A DNA stretch of 64,000 nucleotides from Vibrio lentus (GTDB taxonomy: Bacteria; Pseudomonadota; Gammaproteobacteria; Enterobacterales; Vibrionaceae): the NCBI RefSeq assembly GCF_030409755.1, contig NZ_JAUFQE010000003.1, positions 62,001 through 126,000 on the forward strand. The letters run 5' to 3'. The notes under the pieces are model-generated. The model saw only the letters and a list, made by a program, of their open reading frames with translations. It was not told where the DNA came from and did no database searches. This document shows, piece by piece, positions 35,731-45,460 of the stretch (position 1 is the first letter of the stretch; each line of letters begins with the position of its first letter). The translations under genes and the position numbers were made by a program.

Positions 35731-36350
35731 TGGCTCCTCAAAACCACCGCCTAGGGCGGTGGTGATTGTTCCTCTAGGCTATAGCCTGAAGAAGTGCCCA
35801 TGTTAGAAGTAACCTCTTATTCACCACAAGTAAGAGGAAACAACCACATGGGCGATTACAGAAGTTCATCACATGTCTATTGGCGTTGCAAATACCATAT
35901 AGTTTGGACTCCAAAGTATAGATATAAGATTTTGAAAGATAAGGTTGGAAAGGAGCTTTATCGTTCAATTTATATTTTGTGCAATATGAAAGACTGCGAG
36001 GTTTTAGAGTTAAATGTTCAACCAGATCATGTTCATCTTGTTGTCATTATTCCTCCCAAGTTGTCGATCTCGAGTTTGTTAGGAGTTTTAAAGGGCCGGA
36101 CAGCAATTAGACTTTTCAATAAATTTCCACATATACGTAAGAAACTATGGGGAAATCACTTTTGGGCTAGAGGGTATTTTGTAGATACGGTCGGTGTGAA
36201 TGAAGAAGTCATTCGACGATATGTCCGACACCAAGATAAACAGGACATAGAGTATGAACAACAACTGCAGTTATTGAAGAACTGATAGCGTGGACGCCCC
36301 CTTCTAGGGGGTTATAAAGCAAAACCGCCTTCTAAGAAGGCGGATATTTT
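35731..36350 (+). mobile_element. IS200/IS605-type insertion sequence (copy A)
   Basis: A ~620-bp element bounded by subterminal hairpins, CCACCGCC/GGCGGTGG near the left end and CCGCCTTC/GAAGGCGG near the right end, with no terminal inverted repeats or target duplication, as expected for this family. The left flank is TTTAT, the same as at copy B. Ends were fixed by comparison with copy B (50701-51320, opposite orientation). It carries tnpA only. Confidence 0.9.
35848..36285 (+). CDS. tnpA: IS200-type TnpA (HUH Y1 transposase)
   Basis: A 145-residue protein. The ATG at 35848 follows AGAGGAAACAACCAC and gives the family's usual length; an upstream ATG exists at 35794 but adds unlikely residues. 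It has Q-P-D-H-V-H-L-V-V (HUH metal motif) and a C-terminal helix with V-R-H-Q-D-K-Q-D-I-E-Y containing the candidate catalytic Tyr. It nicks and joins single-stranded DNA. The sequence is identical to the copy at 50766. Confidence 0.92.
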   Translation: MGDYRSSSHVYWRCKYHIVWTPKYRYKILKDKVGKELYRSIYILCNMKDCEVLELNVQPDHVHLVVIIPPKLSISSLLGVLKGRTAIRLFNKFPHIRKKLWGNHFWARGYFVDTVGVNEEVIRRYVRHQDKQDIEYEQQLQLLKN

Positions 36351-36748
36351 TTTAGTCTAAGGTGCTGTAATAACATTTCTTCCTGCTGTTGTTGATGCCT
36401 AGCATACTCTGCAATTAGCTTCCCTTCCGTTGTCAAAAGAAGAGGGCGACTGTCTCTTCTAAGCAATTCAATACCAATTTGTTGCTCTGCACGTCGAAGA
36501 GCTTTGCTTGCAGCAGGTTGACTGACTCCTAATATCGAAGCTGCATCGGTGATACTACCCATTTCCAGCAGTTGCAAGAGAAGCTTGGGTACCAAGGTTG
36601 GAATGCTATCCAATTTATCAATCACGTTAACATAACCTCAGGTTATTTTGATATTCCTTAGTATGCTATCAGACTGTCTCCTCCTAAGGAAACTTAGGTT
36701 AAGGGGATTACTCAACAACTTAGTTAACATGTCATAAGGAGAAATCAA

Positions 36749-37378
36749 ATGACCATTGAAACATGGCTAGTTTTCATTGCGGCTTCACTCACTTTAACAA
36801 TGACACCGGGGCCTAGTATTTTGTTGGGTGTACTTCACTCGATTAAATATGGTGCAAGGAAAACGATTTTCACTGCGCTTGGTGACATATCTGCCAACTT
36901 CATACAGATGATTGTTGTTGCGATTGGCTTGGGTGTTGCAGTTTCTAGCTCTGAAGCAGCTTTCAACACTATCAAGTGGTTTGGAGTAGTAACATTATTG
37001 TATATGGGAGTAAAAATGTTCTTTGATAGCATTAAGCTAGAGTTATCAGCCCCAAACTCCTCACCAGAGTCTATTGCTGCTCATAAACTTTATTTGAGTG
37101 GTTTCTTCGTTGCCGCAGGCAATCCCAAAGCCATAGTGTTCTTTACCGCATTTTTTCCTCAGTTTATTGATACTACTAAACCTTTGTTACCACAGATGAT
37201 GGTAATGTGTCCTACAATGGCTGTATTAGATTTTTCATGGGTTATGCTGTATGCAGTTACTGCTAAGAAGTTTCTCTATTTTATACAGGGCCGCCCATCA
37301 TGTATGAATAGGCTTGGGGGCATAGCCCTTTTAGGTGCAGCGGTTTTACTAGCTATCACTGGCCGCAACCCAATTTAA
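36749..37378 (+). CDS. LysE/RhtB-family translocator
   Basis: A 209-residue inner-membrane protein of about six helices, with M-T-P-G-P-S-I-L-L-G near residue 19 and N-P-K-A-I-V-F-F-T-A-F-F-P-Q-F near residue 128. It exports amino acids or related compounds. AAGGAG lies about eight bases before the ATG. It is divergent from the lysR gene now broken by an IS200-type element, so it was probably under LysR control. Substrate unknown. Confidence 0.87.
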   Translation: MTIETWLVFIAASLTLTMTPGPSILLGVLHSIKYGARKTIFTALGDISANFIQMIVVAIGLGVAVSSSEAAFNTIKWFGVVTLLYMGVKMFFDSIKLELSAPNSSPESIAAHKLYLSGFFVAAGNPKAIVFFTAFFPQFIDTTKPLLPQMMVMCPTMAVLDFSWVMLYAVTAKKFLYFIQGRPSCMNRLGGIALLGAAVLLAITGRNPI

Positions 37379-37591
37379 TAGTAGTCTAACTAAGCTAGGA
37401 TTTTGATATTTGTATAAAAATGCATAAACCACTAACCAGGAAGAGGGGTTGACTCTGAACAATTTTGGGAGAAAGCTTCCACCGTGTTTTGTCTTCCATT
37501 CGTAAAGGTAGTGCTGATAAGTCAGGGGCAGAATTTATCGGTACCAAATCAATCTGGCAAACTTTGGGGCACTTTCTAGTTAGAAAATGCC

Positions 37592-39779
37592 ACGGGTAAA
37601 AATTCAACCTGAGAGGTTTTTGTCGAGTAGACGACACTTGTTACCAAGTGCCGCCCCTCTAAGAACCGTACGTGCAACTTTCACTGCATACGGCTCAAGC
37701 CTCCACTAAGGCATCATTGATACCCAGCAACTTATAACGCAGTCGGGACAGGTTCTTTCCAAGAGTTGCGGGCTAGCCTTTTGGGTTTTCTCTTCGCCAA
37801 GTATTCTTGGTATTGAGGATCAAAAGGGGTCGCTGCACTCCTGATTTTTACGTGTCGCTCGATGGGCACTTTCGCTATTTGGAACAGATTGAAGTGACAG
37901 TCCATGTTCATGATTTTCTGCCAACCGTGAAATTGCCACTGGCCTTTACGATTAAGAAAATACTTGTGAACAATCCAGTCTTTGGACTTAGTTGGATGAC
38001 GTCTAACTGCCCAGTGCCATAGCGCTTGGAATACTTTGTGGCCGACATACCCGAATACTTGTTTGGCAACACAGTGGCGATAGTAACTCGCCCATCCTCT
38101 GAGTTTCGGATTTATCAATTTGATAAGGTCATTAACAGGGATGGTTGCGTGCTTTTTAATGAGTTCTCTTAGATTTCTCAAGAATAACAACGTGTTGGAT
38201 TTACTCGGTTTAATGAGCAATTTCCCTTTGTACTTCCTATGATTGAAGCCCAGAAAGTCAAAGCCATCATCAATATGAGTGATCTTCGTTTTCTCTTCGG
38301 AGAGGGTTAACCCTCTTTCTGCCAGAAAGTCAGCAATCAACGGTTTGATATCATTCACTAGCACCTCCTTTGAAGAGCAGGTGACCACGAAATCATCCGC
38401 GTAACCGATAAAGTTGGCCCTAGCACCCTTTTTCAGGGCTGTAGATTTTATTTGTTGCTCTATTCCCGCGAGAGTTATTAGCATCAAAGTTGGAGAGATT
38501 ATTCCACCTTGAGGTGTACCCTCATCGGTATCGTAGAACAGTCCCTTATCCACATAGCCAGACTTTAACCATTGCTCTAACATACGTTTATCTACCGTGA
38601 TATTGTTCATAAGCCATTCATGCCCGATTTTGTCGAAGCAAGCTTTAATATCTCCCTCAAGAACCCATTTCGCTGATCGCTTTAGAGCCAAACATTTGAA
38701 GCACTGACTGACCGCGTCAGCCGTGCTGCGATTTGGCCTAAACCCATAGCTATTGAGGTCGGCAAACGTTTCGGACACAGGCTCTAATGCAAGAAGGTAT
38801 AGAGCTTGTTGCGCTCTATCAATCATGCATGGAATGCCTAATGGCCTGAGCTTACCGTTCTTTTTGGGAATGTAGATACGTTTGAGTGGTTTTGCAGAGT
38901 AAGCCTTGCGACTCAGTTGATTGACTGCTTTCATACGGCGTGCATCTGTGTTCCAGATAACACCGTCTATTCCAGACGTTTTACTGCCTTTATTCTGAGA
39001 GACTCGTTTAACCGCAAGAAGCTTGGCTGAACGAGAATGAGTCAAGAGCCACTGTAAAGACTTCACCTTACCGTATTTCTTTTCTCTAGTTGCTTTTGCG
39101 ATACGCATTTGAAGCTTTAATACGTGCGCTTCAACGGATTTCCAGTCGATGGACTGCCATTGAGCGCCGTCAGAAGATGCACTAATCTCTTTCGAGACCA
39201 TCATTTGCTTTTCTCCTTGAATAAAGTTCTTCAAATTCTCTCGCAATGGGAGACCAGTCGGAAGTGGGCTCACTTTCGTGATCAGACATAAGTCTGTATC
39301 TGCATCATTACAATGTAGCTTTCGCTTTTTCCGACCTCCTATACCTGCATCACTATCGGCCACAAAGGCTTTCCCAAAGGGAGTGATACAGGCTTACCCT
39401 GTTCCGTATGTCGCGCAATGTCAGGTTAGATGCCCACTATAGTGCGGAGAGTGCGGCGACCACGAAAAAGTACTGTCCAACCTCTTTCCAACTCTCATTG
39501 CCTTTTGGCCACAGCGTATTAACCACTTCCGCTGCTTCATCATATAACGCACCTTGAATGGATTCACATACGTTCATCATACTGACTCCCTAGCACTTAC
39601 CTGAATTGTGGTTTTCAGGAGGAACGTCCTCTCACGATTCTTTTCCCACTCAGCCCAACGGCCAAGTTTCGTTACATTGTCCGAGCCGCTGCTTTATTCA
39701 GGCTCGTAGGTTCATCTGGTGATACAGACGGTTCACTCGTTAAGCGGTGAACAACGCTTCATACGACTTCAGGTCGCAC
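37592..39779 (-). mobile_element. Group II intron, copy 1 (intact maturase)
   Basis: About 2188 bases. The 5' end is GTGCGACC, read on the minus strand from 39779. The 3' end was taken as the last base shared with the copy at 47 kb (ACCCGT at 37592-37597). Domain V lies at 37663-37696, a hairpin of the form GAGCCGTATGC...GTACGGTTC. It encodes a complete reverse transcriptase/maturase. The 5' exon ends TTGTCC and the 3' exon begins GGCATTTTC. Confidence 0.85.
37732..39204 (-). CDS. ltrA: Group II intron reverse transcriptase/maturase
   Basis: A 490-residue protein starting at ATG 39204 behind AAGGAGAAAAGCAA; the longer upstream frame has no ribosome binding site and covers structured intron RNA. 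Reverse transcriptase motifs include R-P-L-G-I-P-C-M-I-D-R-A-Q-Q-A, G-F-R-P-N-R-S-T-A-D-A, G-D-I-K-A-C-F-D, G-T-P-Q-G-G-I-I-S-P and the catalytic F-I-G-Y-A-D-D-F near residue 268. The X/maturase domain has N-P-K-L-R-G-W-A-S-Y-Y-R-H-C-V. No HNH endonuclease domain is obvious. It helps the intron splice and copies it into new sites. Confidence 0.92.
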   Translation of the reverse strand: MMVSKEISASSDGAQWQSIDWKSVEAHVLKLQMRIAKATREKKYGKVKSLQWLLTHSRSAKLLAVKRVSQNKGSKTSGIDGVIWNTDARRMKAVNQLSRKAYSAKPLKRIYIPKKNGKLRPLGIPCMIDRAQQALYLLALEPVSETFADLNSYGFRPNRSTADAVSQCFKCLALKRSAKWVLEGDIKACFDKIGHEWLMNNITVDKRMLEQWLKSGYVDKGLFYDTDEGTPQGGIISPTLMLITLAGIEQQIKSTALKKGARANFIGYADDFVVTCSSKEVLVNDIKPLIADFLAERGLTLSEEKTKITHIDDGFDFLGFNHRKYKGKLLIKPSKSNTLLFLRNLRELIKKHATIPVNDLIKLINPKLRGWASYYRHCVAKQVFGYVGHKVFQALWHWAVRRHPTKSKDWIVHKYFLNRKGQWQFHGWQKIMNMDCHFNLFQIAKVPIERHVKIRSAATPFDPQYQEYLAKRKPKRLARNSWKEPVPTAL

Positions 39780-39972
39780 GGACAAAAATGAGTCAGTGAG
39801 TTTTCTATTTTAGCTATCCTGGAATAACTTTTCGTATCCCAAAACCTCAAAGAGCACCACCGTTATCAGCGGTGGTCGATTTGCGCGGGACTGGACAATG
39901 ACCATGCTGTAACGACCTAACTGCATATGAAGGCAACAGTTAGAACGCGTTCACGGTTATTAGAAATAACCT

Positions 39973-40257
39973 CTATGATTTCCTTTGACGAATCCACTTC
40001 CACAGAGCTACCAGCCCCTTGATAAGAATGTAAGAAACACTTGCTTTAGCTTGTTCCTGACTAACTTGGGAAAAATTACGGTTATACTTTTCTACAGCCT
40101 CTTGTGCACTATCAGCAACAACTGGGGCTCCATCTAGTTCAAACTGCTGATCGACCAACGCTTGCTTATCAATGGTGTAATCTTTTGAATCCACCTCTAA
40201 ATACGTAAAGTCTGTTATTTGATTATGTGGATAAGTAAAGAACTGGTATCTAGGCAT
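39973..40257 (-). CDS. Hypothetical protein, 94 residues
   Basis: ATG at 40257 has GGAGG six bases upstream, preferred over the ATG at 40281. It has a soluble N-terminal part (M-P-R-Y-Q-F-F-T-Y-P-H-N), an acidic middle with D-S-A-Q-E-A-V-E-K-Y, and a C-terminal hydrophobic helix (S-Y-I-L-I-K-G-L-V-A-L-W-K-W) that could anchor it to the membrane. No family was recognised. Confidence 0.5.
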   Translation of the reverse strand: MPRYQFFTYPHNQITDFTYLEVDSKDYTIDKQALVDQQFELDGAPVVADSAQEAVEKYNRNFSQVSQEQAKASVSYILIKGLVALWKWIRQRKS

Positions 40258-40591
40258 AGAACCTCCGATGTTTACGAACAATCTTTTATTGACAATTTGA
40301 TATATATCAGCGTGTTAACTCAGCACCATAATATTTAAGCCTTCGGATATTCGTCAAGTGAATTAATTGAGAACCTATCTTTTGCAAACATCGGTAGATA
40401 CATGGTAACTGTCTTTAATTTCTGTGTGGAATAGATATTCAATTGTGAGAAACAACAGGGTTCGTTGCGCAACGCTCAGTTCAGGGAGTTTTCGTGCGCC
40501 GTCCTTTAACCGTCAGTCATGAGGAAATGTACGTCAAAACTCAGCGCCATGATTTGTGCTGATTTATTGCTCTAGCACGTTTTGGGAGCAA

Positions 40592-40622
40592 TTTTGAGTT
40601 AGCCATCGTGGCCAACTCAAAA
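40592..40622 (-). terminator. Hairpin downstream of the CPBP gene
   Basis: TTTTGAGTT (40592-40600) pairs with AACTCAAAA (40614-40622), extended by GCC/GGC inside. It lies about 100 bases after the stop of the minus-strand protease gene and is probably its terminator. Confidence 0.5.
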
Positions 40623-40728
40623 GTAGACAAAAGTGTGTCAGCAACTTTACTATCGAGGTGTCGATAAGTGTGGTGATTTCATTGATTATTGCCTCAGTCC
40701 TTATAGTGATGAAGCGGTTGCTAAAACC

Positions 40729-41526
40729 TTATTGTATTGATTTTTCCTTGCGTTTAATAATCAATAGTACCAAAAAAGATACAGCTAATGCCATTATAGA
40801 AACGATTGTTCCGATGTTCCCACTTGGTGCAAAATCCCAATCATTAAAGAAAAATGCGGGTATGATAAAAACTTCCACTGTATATATCCACAAATTATAA
40901 ATCGTATGAAGAATTATAGCGCTATATATACTCATGTATTTCAGTAGAACTATTGATGCAGTGATACCTAGAGAAAAAGCAACGACAGGGTCTTCATGGC
41001 CGTAGGCGAATAAGAGTGACGATAAAATTACGCCTACAAACTTGTTTCTCAAAAATAAGCATATGCTACTTAGCAAGATAAACCTGAAGAAAAACTCCTC
41101 TGATAACGGAGCTAATATAACGGTTTCGAAAAGATAATTTAGTTTCTCGCTTACTTCCAGTTCACCACTAACGAGAAATCCTACGATATAGTCGACTTCT
41201 TGTCCCGTGACATATTGCCGGATAAATTCCATATAGAATAACGTGATACAAGCCACGCCAATCGCTAGCACAGTAATTGGGAAGACATGATGAGTAAAAG
41301 AGGAAACTTGTGGAGTTACTGAAAAGAGGCTATTTTCACTCTTCTTTAAAGTAAGCATCATCACAAACGCCACCACCCAAAAAAGGCCTCGAAGATCATT
41401 AAAACTCATGTCGCCCCATAGGTAATATAAGGCAAGTGCCAATATGCTTATGGGTAACGAGGTTTTAAGTCCTACGGTGGGAAAGTTATCCATTTGTACC
41501 ATATCTAAATTTATTAATTCCTGCAT
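40729..41526 (-). CDS. CPBP-family intramembrane metalloprotease (CAAX-like)
   Basis: A 265-residue membrane protein with about seven helices. The active-site elements are L-S-E-E-F-F-F-R (motif EExxxR, about residue 145), F-A-Y-G-H (about 175) and I-L-H-T-I-Y-N (about 210), as in CPBP/Abi proteases. Members process peptides or prenylated proteins and include bacteriocin-immunity proteins. The substrate is unknown here. It lies far from the YcaO peptide operon, so a link is only speculative. Confidence 0.85.
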   Translation of the reverse strand: MQELINLDMVQMDNFPTVGLKTSLPISILALALYYLWGDMSFNDLRGLFWVVAFVMMLTLKKSENSLFSVTPQVSSFTHHVFPITVLAIGVACITLFYMEFIRQYVTGQEVDYIVGFLVSGELEVSEKLNYLFETVILAPLSEEFFFRFILLSSICLFLRNKFVGVILSSLLFAYGHEDPVVAFSLGITASIVLLKYMSIYSAIILHTIYNLWIYTVEVFIIPAFFFNDWDFAPSGNIGTIVSIMALAVSFLVLLIIKRKEKSIQ

Positions 41527-41785
41527 TTAAAGATTACATTTATATCATCCGCCTCACATTAATTTCAATCGTATCGAGATCTTCACGACTAAATAATCTG
41601 GTGAAAAACTGGAACAGGATATGTATGGGTTTAACTCTGACGGATTTTGAGGCACACGCGTTTTAGAGTCATAGCACTAAGGCGTTCTTGTCCCAAAGCA
41701 TGGCGGCGTAACATGATGTATGGAATCCACTCCCTCCTTTGCCAATCTAAACTTAGCAGAGTGAGACAAAAACGAGGATTCTAAT

Positions 41786-42817
41786 ATGTTGACCAATAAT
41801 GTTATCGCTATCGACTTAGCTAAAAATGTTCTTCAAGCCGGTCATATCAGTGTTCATGGAGAGTTGCTTTCCAACAAACCTTTAAGTCGACAGAAAATGA
41901 AAGAGTTCCTTGCCAAAGCCAAGCCTTCTATTGTCGCTATGGAAGGTTGTTGCGGTTGCCATTACTGAGGGCAATTAGCTGAAAAGTTTGGACATGAAGC
42001 ACGGATCATTAACCCCAAAAAAGTAAAAGGATACCTAGAGGGTCATAAAACTGATCATAATGACGCTCTTGCCATCGCAAATGCTGCAATCCAAATCGGG
42101 ATTAAATACAGCCGTCCAAAGTCACTAGAGCAACAATCTATGCAATCTTTAGAGAGTAGTCGCCGCTTTCTATCTCGTAGTCTGGTTTCTCTAGCTCAAC
42201 ACATTCGGGGCACTATATTAGGCTACGGAGTAGCAACTCCTATAGGTGAAAAAGGATTAAAGGTCTCTGTTCAAACTGTACTGGATGGAGAAACATCGAT
42301 ACCTGCAAATGTTGTTTCTGTTCTATCTATGCTGTGGGAACAATATAAACAGTTCAAAGCAAAACTAATAGCGTTCGAAAAAGAGAAGAATGCCTTAACC
42401 CGTCAGATAGAACCATGCCAGCGATTAATGGCAATTGAAGGCGTTGGTGAAACGACTGCCGCAATGCTCTATACAACTATTGGCGATGATAAGCAGTTTA
42501 AGAACGGAAGACAAGCTTCTGCGTTTGTTGGTCTTACACCCAAACAGCATAGCTCTGGGGGGAAAGTCTTCATGATTGGGATCGATAAGTGCGGTGGTGT
42601 CAAAGAGCTGCGTTCCCTTCTTTATCTTGGCGCAATGTCTTATGTTGGGCGACTGCCTGAGCAACCAAAAACTCAGAAGGATGCTTGGTTGAGGAGCATC
42701 ATTGATCGTATTGGCTTCAAGAAAGCCTGTATTGCGTTGGCTAACAAGGTAGTTAGGATTGCATGGGCAATGCTTCGATATGGAACTGAATATAAACCTG
42801 TTTTGCTTAACAATTAA
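41786..42817 (+). pseudogene. IS110-family transposase with an internal stop
   Basis: A single frame of 343 codons is broken only by TGA at 41966-41968, where the sequence H-Y-(stop)-G-Q-L suggests a Trp codon TGG mutated to TGA. The N-terminus has the RuvC-like A-I-D-L-A-K-N and, after the stop, K-T-D-H-N-D-A-L-A-I-A. The C-terminus has the transposase_20 domain with I-E-G-V-G and A-S-A-F-V-G-L-T-P. Everything else is intact, so inactivation is recent, or the stop is read through. No terminal repeats were recognised, as is usual for IS110. Confidence 0.85.
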
Positions 42818-43163
42818 CCATGAATGTATTTTAATATTTTACAAAATGATGATGCATAAAGGGTAAGACCAACCTACTGAAAACCTGACAGAGGCGTGAC
42901 GCTTTAGAAGCTGATAACACGATGAGGACTGTAGGTGCGCAAACATCAAAGGCTAGAAGGTAGCTCCTTCAATAAAAAGCCGAATATACGTACGCATCTT
43001 AACTTTTACTGTTAAATCACTTTGTAAATACGTGGATTCCATATACGTCTCTGGACAAAACCTTGTTACGAACTTTATATTACAGATTAACTCGAATAAC
43101 CTCAGCCACTGTAAAACCATCAAATCATCTACAAAGTCATGGCGAATTTGATTCATCCTACAC
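42818..43163. other. 346-base gap, no gene
   Basis: Nothing gene-like was found. The right part of the IS110 element presumably lies here, but its end could not be located. Confidence 0.35.
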
Positions 43164-44399
43164 TTACAGCGCCTTAAATTTTTCTACCATATCCTTATCA
43201 ATCTCCTTGATTAGATTAGGGGACAAGCCCAGGTGTTTGGCCTCAAGACTAAACGAGCGTGTTGTTTCAAATATTTCCTCAGCCATAACCATAATCGCTT
43301 TCTTTGATGACAACCCCGACTGAGCAGCTAACTGGTCTAGTGCGTTCTTTGGCGTTCGGCCATTACCACCAAATGCCGTCATATGCTCTTTGTAAGGGTT
43401 AGGGTTGTAAACAATGTCGTAGAAAGGCGATAGCGTCCAGTTATCGGCGTCACTGGCAAGGAAACTGAAGTTCTTACTGTGATCATCTTGGTTAACAGTT
43501 AGGTAATTAAACATGCAGCGCTTAATGAGCTTCTGAGACTCAGTGACACTACACATGATGCGCGTAGCTTTAACTAAATCCACATAGTCCAAAGAAGGCT
43601 CTCGAAACGGTGCATCTAACAACCCACACGCAGAAATCATATGGATTCGACCGCCTTGCTCGGTGCAATCAAATCGTTCCTGCTCTAGCCAAAATCGTCC
43701 ATTACCTGCATCAATTAAATCAAAGTCAGGAACCTCAATGCCGACATTACGGGCCATCTGCATGTAGCAATATTCGACTAATGATTCAGAGTGCTTCAAG
43801 TCAAACTTTTCAGATGTCAGTTTTACGATAAGCTTTGTTCCTAGTGCGTCATCTAATGTTGAATATTGCCCATTCAATAAACGTGTCACGTTCATTTTTG
43901 GCCTAGCACCACCCGAACCACCAGTATTCATCAAGTGCTCAAGCAAAGCAGACTCGGTGCCTTCAAACTCTTCAATCGCAGCTCGGCCAAGGGTAATGAT
44001 ATCAATCGACTCCTTGGACTCATCAAGTAAATCTAATTCAGGCTCATAGCTCAACGCCCCCATGCATCTGTCACCCAGATAAGCCAAACGCTCTAGGGCG
44101 GTAACTTCCTTTGGGTTATGATCGTTCTGTCTAAATACACGATCCATGAGATAAAGGCCCCAACCATCAGGGAGACTATCTCCAAATACCCCATGAATGC
44201 CGTAATGCGGCCCTCTAGGCGCAACTTGTAGGCTTGTATCAGCCTTTAAATTGAACGGAGCCAGAGAGGTTGAGTGAGCGCCTAAATAAGCCTCATCAAA
44301 TTGAAAGAAGCTTTGCTTACTATTTTCAACTAGCTTGCCGACAAATACCTTTTCACCTGTGCTAAGCGTTCGTTTTACGGTTAGGGCTGATTTAAGCAT
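43164..44399 (-). CDS. hipA: HipA-family Ser/Thr kinase toxin (system 1)
   Basis: A 411-residue protein starting at ATG 44399, overlapping the hipB stop by eight bases. The N-terminal couple_hipA domain is followed by G-D-S-L-P-D-G-W-G-L and A-L-E-R-L-A-Y-L-G. The kinase core has N-Q-D-D-H-S-K-N-F-S (catalytic Asp and metal-binding Asn) and Y-D-I-V-Y-N in place of DFG. HipA phosphorylates glutamyl-tRNA synthetase in E. coli and causes growth arrest; here the target is unknown. It is probably neutralised and repressed with HipB, its upstream partner. Confidence 0.88.
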   Translation of the reverse strand: MLKSALTVKRTLSTGEKVFVGKLVENSKQSFFQFDEAYLGAHSTSLAPFNLKADTSLQVAPRGPHYGIHGVFGDSLPDGWGLYLMDRVFRQNDHNPKEVTALERLAYLGDRCMGALSYEPELDLLDESKESIDIITLGRAAIEEFEGTESALLEHLMNTGGSGGARPKMNVTRLLNGQYSTLDDALGTKLIVKLTSEKFDLKHSESLVEYCYMQMARNVGIEVPDFDLIDAGNGRFWLEQERFDCTEQGGRIHMISACGLLDAPFREPSLDYVDLVKATRIMCSVTESQKLIKRCMFNYLTVNQDDHSKNFSFLASDADNWTLSPFYDIVYNPNPYKEHMTAFGGNGRTPKNALDQLAAQSGLSSKKAIMVMAEEIFETTRSFSLEAKHLGLSPNLIKEIDKDMVEKFKAL

Positions 44400-44667
44400 A
44401 TCGAAGCACATCCTCTATTGATTTAAATTCAGGCTCAGACGACTTTGTTAGCTCTTTCACTTTTTTCAAGTCACCGACTGTCTCATAAAGCATGAGGAAC
44501 TGACGCAATGAGATGTTGCCAGATGACTCAAACTTTCGGATCGTCGCGTAAGGTACGCCAGAGAGATCGGCCATCTTCTGAACACTGAGTTTATCTTTTT
44601 TCCGAGCAGACTTGATAAACTCTTTGAGTTCCATCTGCAAATCATAAGCGGTATAAAGAGATAACAT
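44392..44667 (-). CDS. hipB: HipB-like HTH antitoxin/repressor (system 1)
   Basis: A 91-residue protein from ATG 44667 (CGAGG upstream); the longer frame from 44715 would run through the operators. It has an XRE-type helix-turn-helix: L-S-V-Q-K-M-A-D-L-S-G-V-P-Y-A-T-I-R-K-F-E. It forms an operon with hipA, overlapping it by eight bases. Four near-identical 18-bp sites upstream are its likely operators. Confidence 0.82.
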   Translation of the reverse strand: MLSLYTAYDLQMELKEFIKSARKKDKLSVQKMADLSGVPYATIRKFESSGNISLRQFLMLYETVGDLKKVKELTKSSEPEFKSIEDVLRYA

Positions 44668-44681
44668 ACATGCCTCGTAAG

Positions 44682-44871
44682 TTGCTATTATGGTATCAAT
44701 TATAACGCCAATCATAGTCTAATTGCTATTATTGTAGCAAATATAGAGTAATGACAATCATTACTTCATTAACACGAATGACAAAAAAATTCCATCACTG
44801 TGACGGGTCTCCATTGCTACTATAGTGACAAATTAAGGTTTTTTTGGCATTATTTGCTACCATTATAGCAG
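44682..44871 (-). promoter_or_regulatory. Four palindromic operators upstream of hipBA 1
   Basis: Sites at 44682-44699, 44723-44740, 44814-44831 and 44854-44871 share the form TTGCTA-N6-TAGCAA. The best is TTGCTATTATTGTAGCAA at 44723. The first site lies just upstream of the hipB start and its ribosome binding site. The pairs are spaced 41 and 40 bases, close to four helical turns, with 91 bases between the pairs. This fits cooperative HipB binding and autorepression. Confidence 0.75.
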
Positions 44872-45460
44872 ATTAAAAAACAAGGCTTTATGCACCCATT
44901 AGCTGTTTCACAAGAGCATACCTTGCTTTACATTCAGGTCGATCAACTAGCTGTGATGGCATTAGATTAGATATGAGAAAAGACAGGTTATCAATAATAG
45001 TAGAGCTTCTACTCCAACGCAGTTTGGGGCAGATCTGAGCTAGCTGGCACTTTTTGAGAAAAGTGCCACGAGTAAAACTTCAGATCGATGAAGCCTCTGG
45101 ACATAACTGCGTTACAAAGCGACTTATGTGAAGGTTGGGACACAACTATCGGGCGGGAAAACAAGTTAAGTCAGATAGAAGCACAAGCTACTCAGAGTTC
45201 TCTATTACGACGAATCACCAAACGGCACCCTAATGGATTAAGATTAATAGCCTCGCATGCGGGGCTTTTTCTTGCATAATAAACACAAAGCGCACTCTTA
45301 ATGCCTTTTTTTACGGTCACTACGTGTTATAAATGTTCACTATGACCGTTTTTAAAGGCATTACATGCTCTGATATTTTTTGTTATCATTGCTTTGTAAT
45401 GATTGCTTTTTAAGTCATAATATATATTAAACTTACTTAACGATTGAATTTTAGGTCATT
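44872..45460. other. Gap between two divergent hipBA modules
   Basis: No gene is supported. It contains a terminator-like hairpin at about 45249-45271 (AGCCTCG...CGGGGCT followed by TTTTT), a long imperfect palindrome at 45299-45363, and an ATCATT/AATGAT inverted repeat at 45385-45403 that is a candidate operator for hipBA 2. Confidence 0.5.
45299..45363. repeat. 65-bp imperfect palindrome
   Basis: The left arm starts TAATGCCTTTTTTTACGGTC and the right arm, read in reverse complement, TAATGCCTTTAAAAACGGTC. It is a long hairpin located between the two hip modules, either a double terminator or the trace of a small mobile element. Confidence 0.55.

Larger units (their letters stand above)
35113..36625 (-). 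pseudogene. LysR-family regulator split by an IS200-type element
   Basis: The N-terminal part (36332-36625) has the LysR winged helix: S-I-T-D-A-A-S-I-L-G-V-S-Q-P-A-A-S-K-A-L-R-R-A-E. The C-terminal part (from about 35730 to 35113) has the substrate-binding domain, including V-D-F-A-V-I-V and L-V-R-A-G-L-G-V-S-I-V. The IS200-type element at 35731-36350 separates them. Removing it joins L-R-L-K to K-D-G-A-G-L-I-R in one frame. The intact gene would have been a regulator transcribed divergently from the LysE exporter at 36749, the common arrangement for a LysR protein and its target, so that exporter has probably lost its control. Confidence 0.85.

Noticed and set aside
36332..36625. A 97-residue stand-alone HTH regulator
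   Set aside because: Its last residues are encoded by IS200-type sequence, and it joins in frame with the LysR substrate domain once the IS is removed, so it is half of a split gene.
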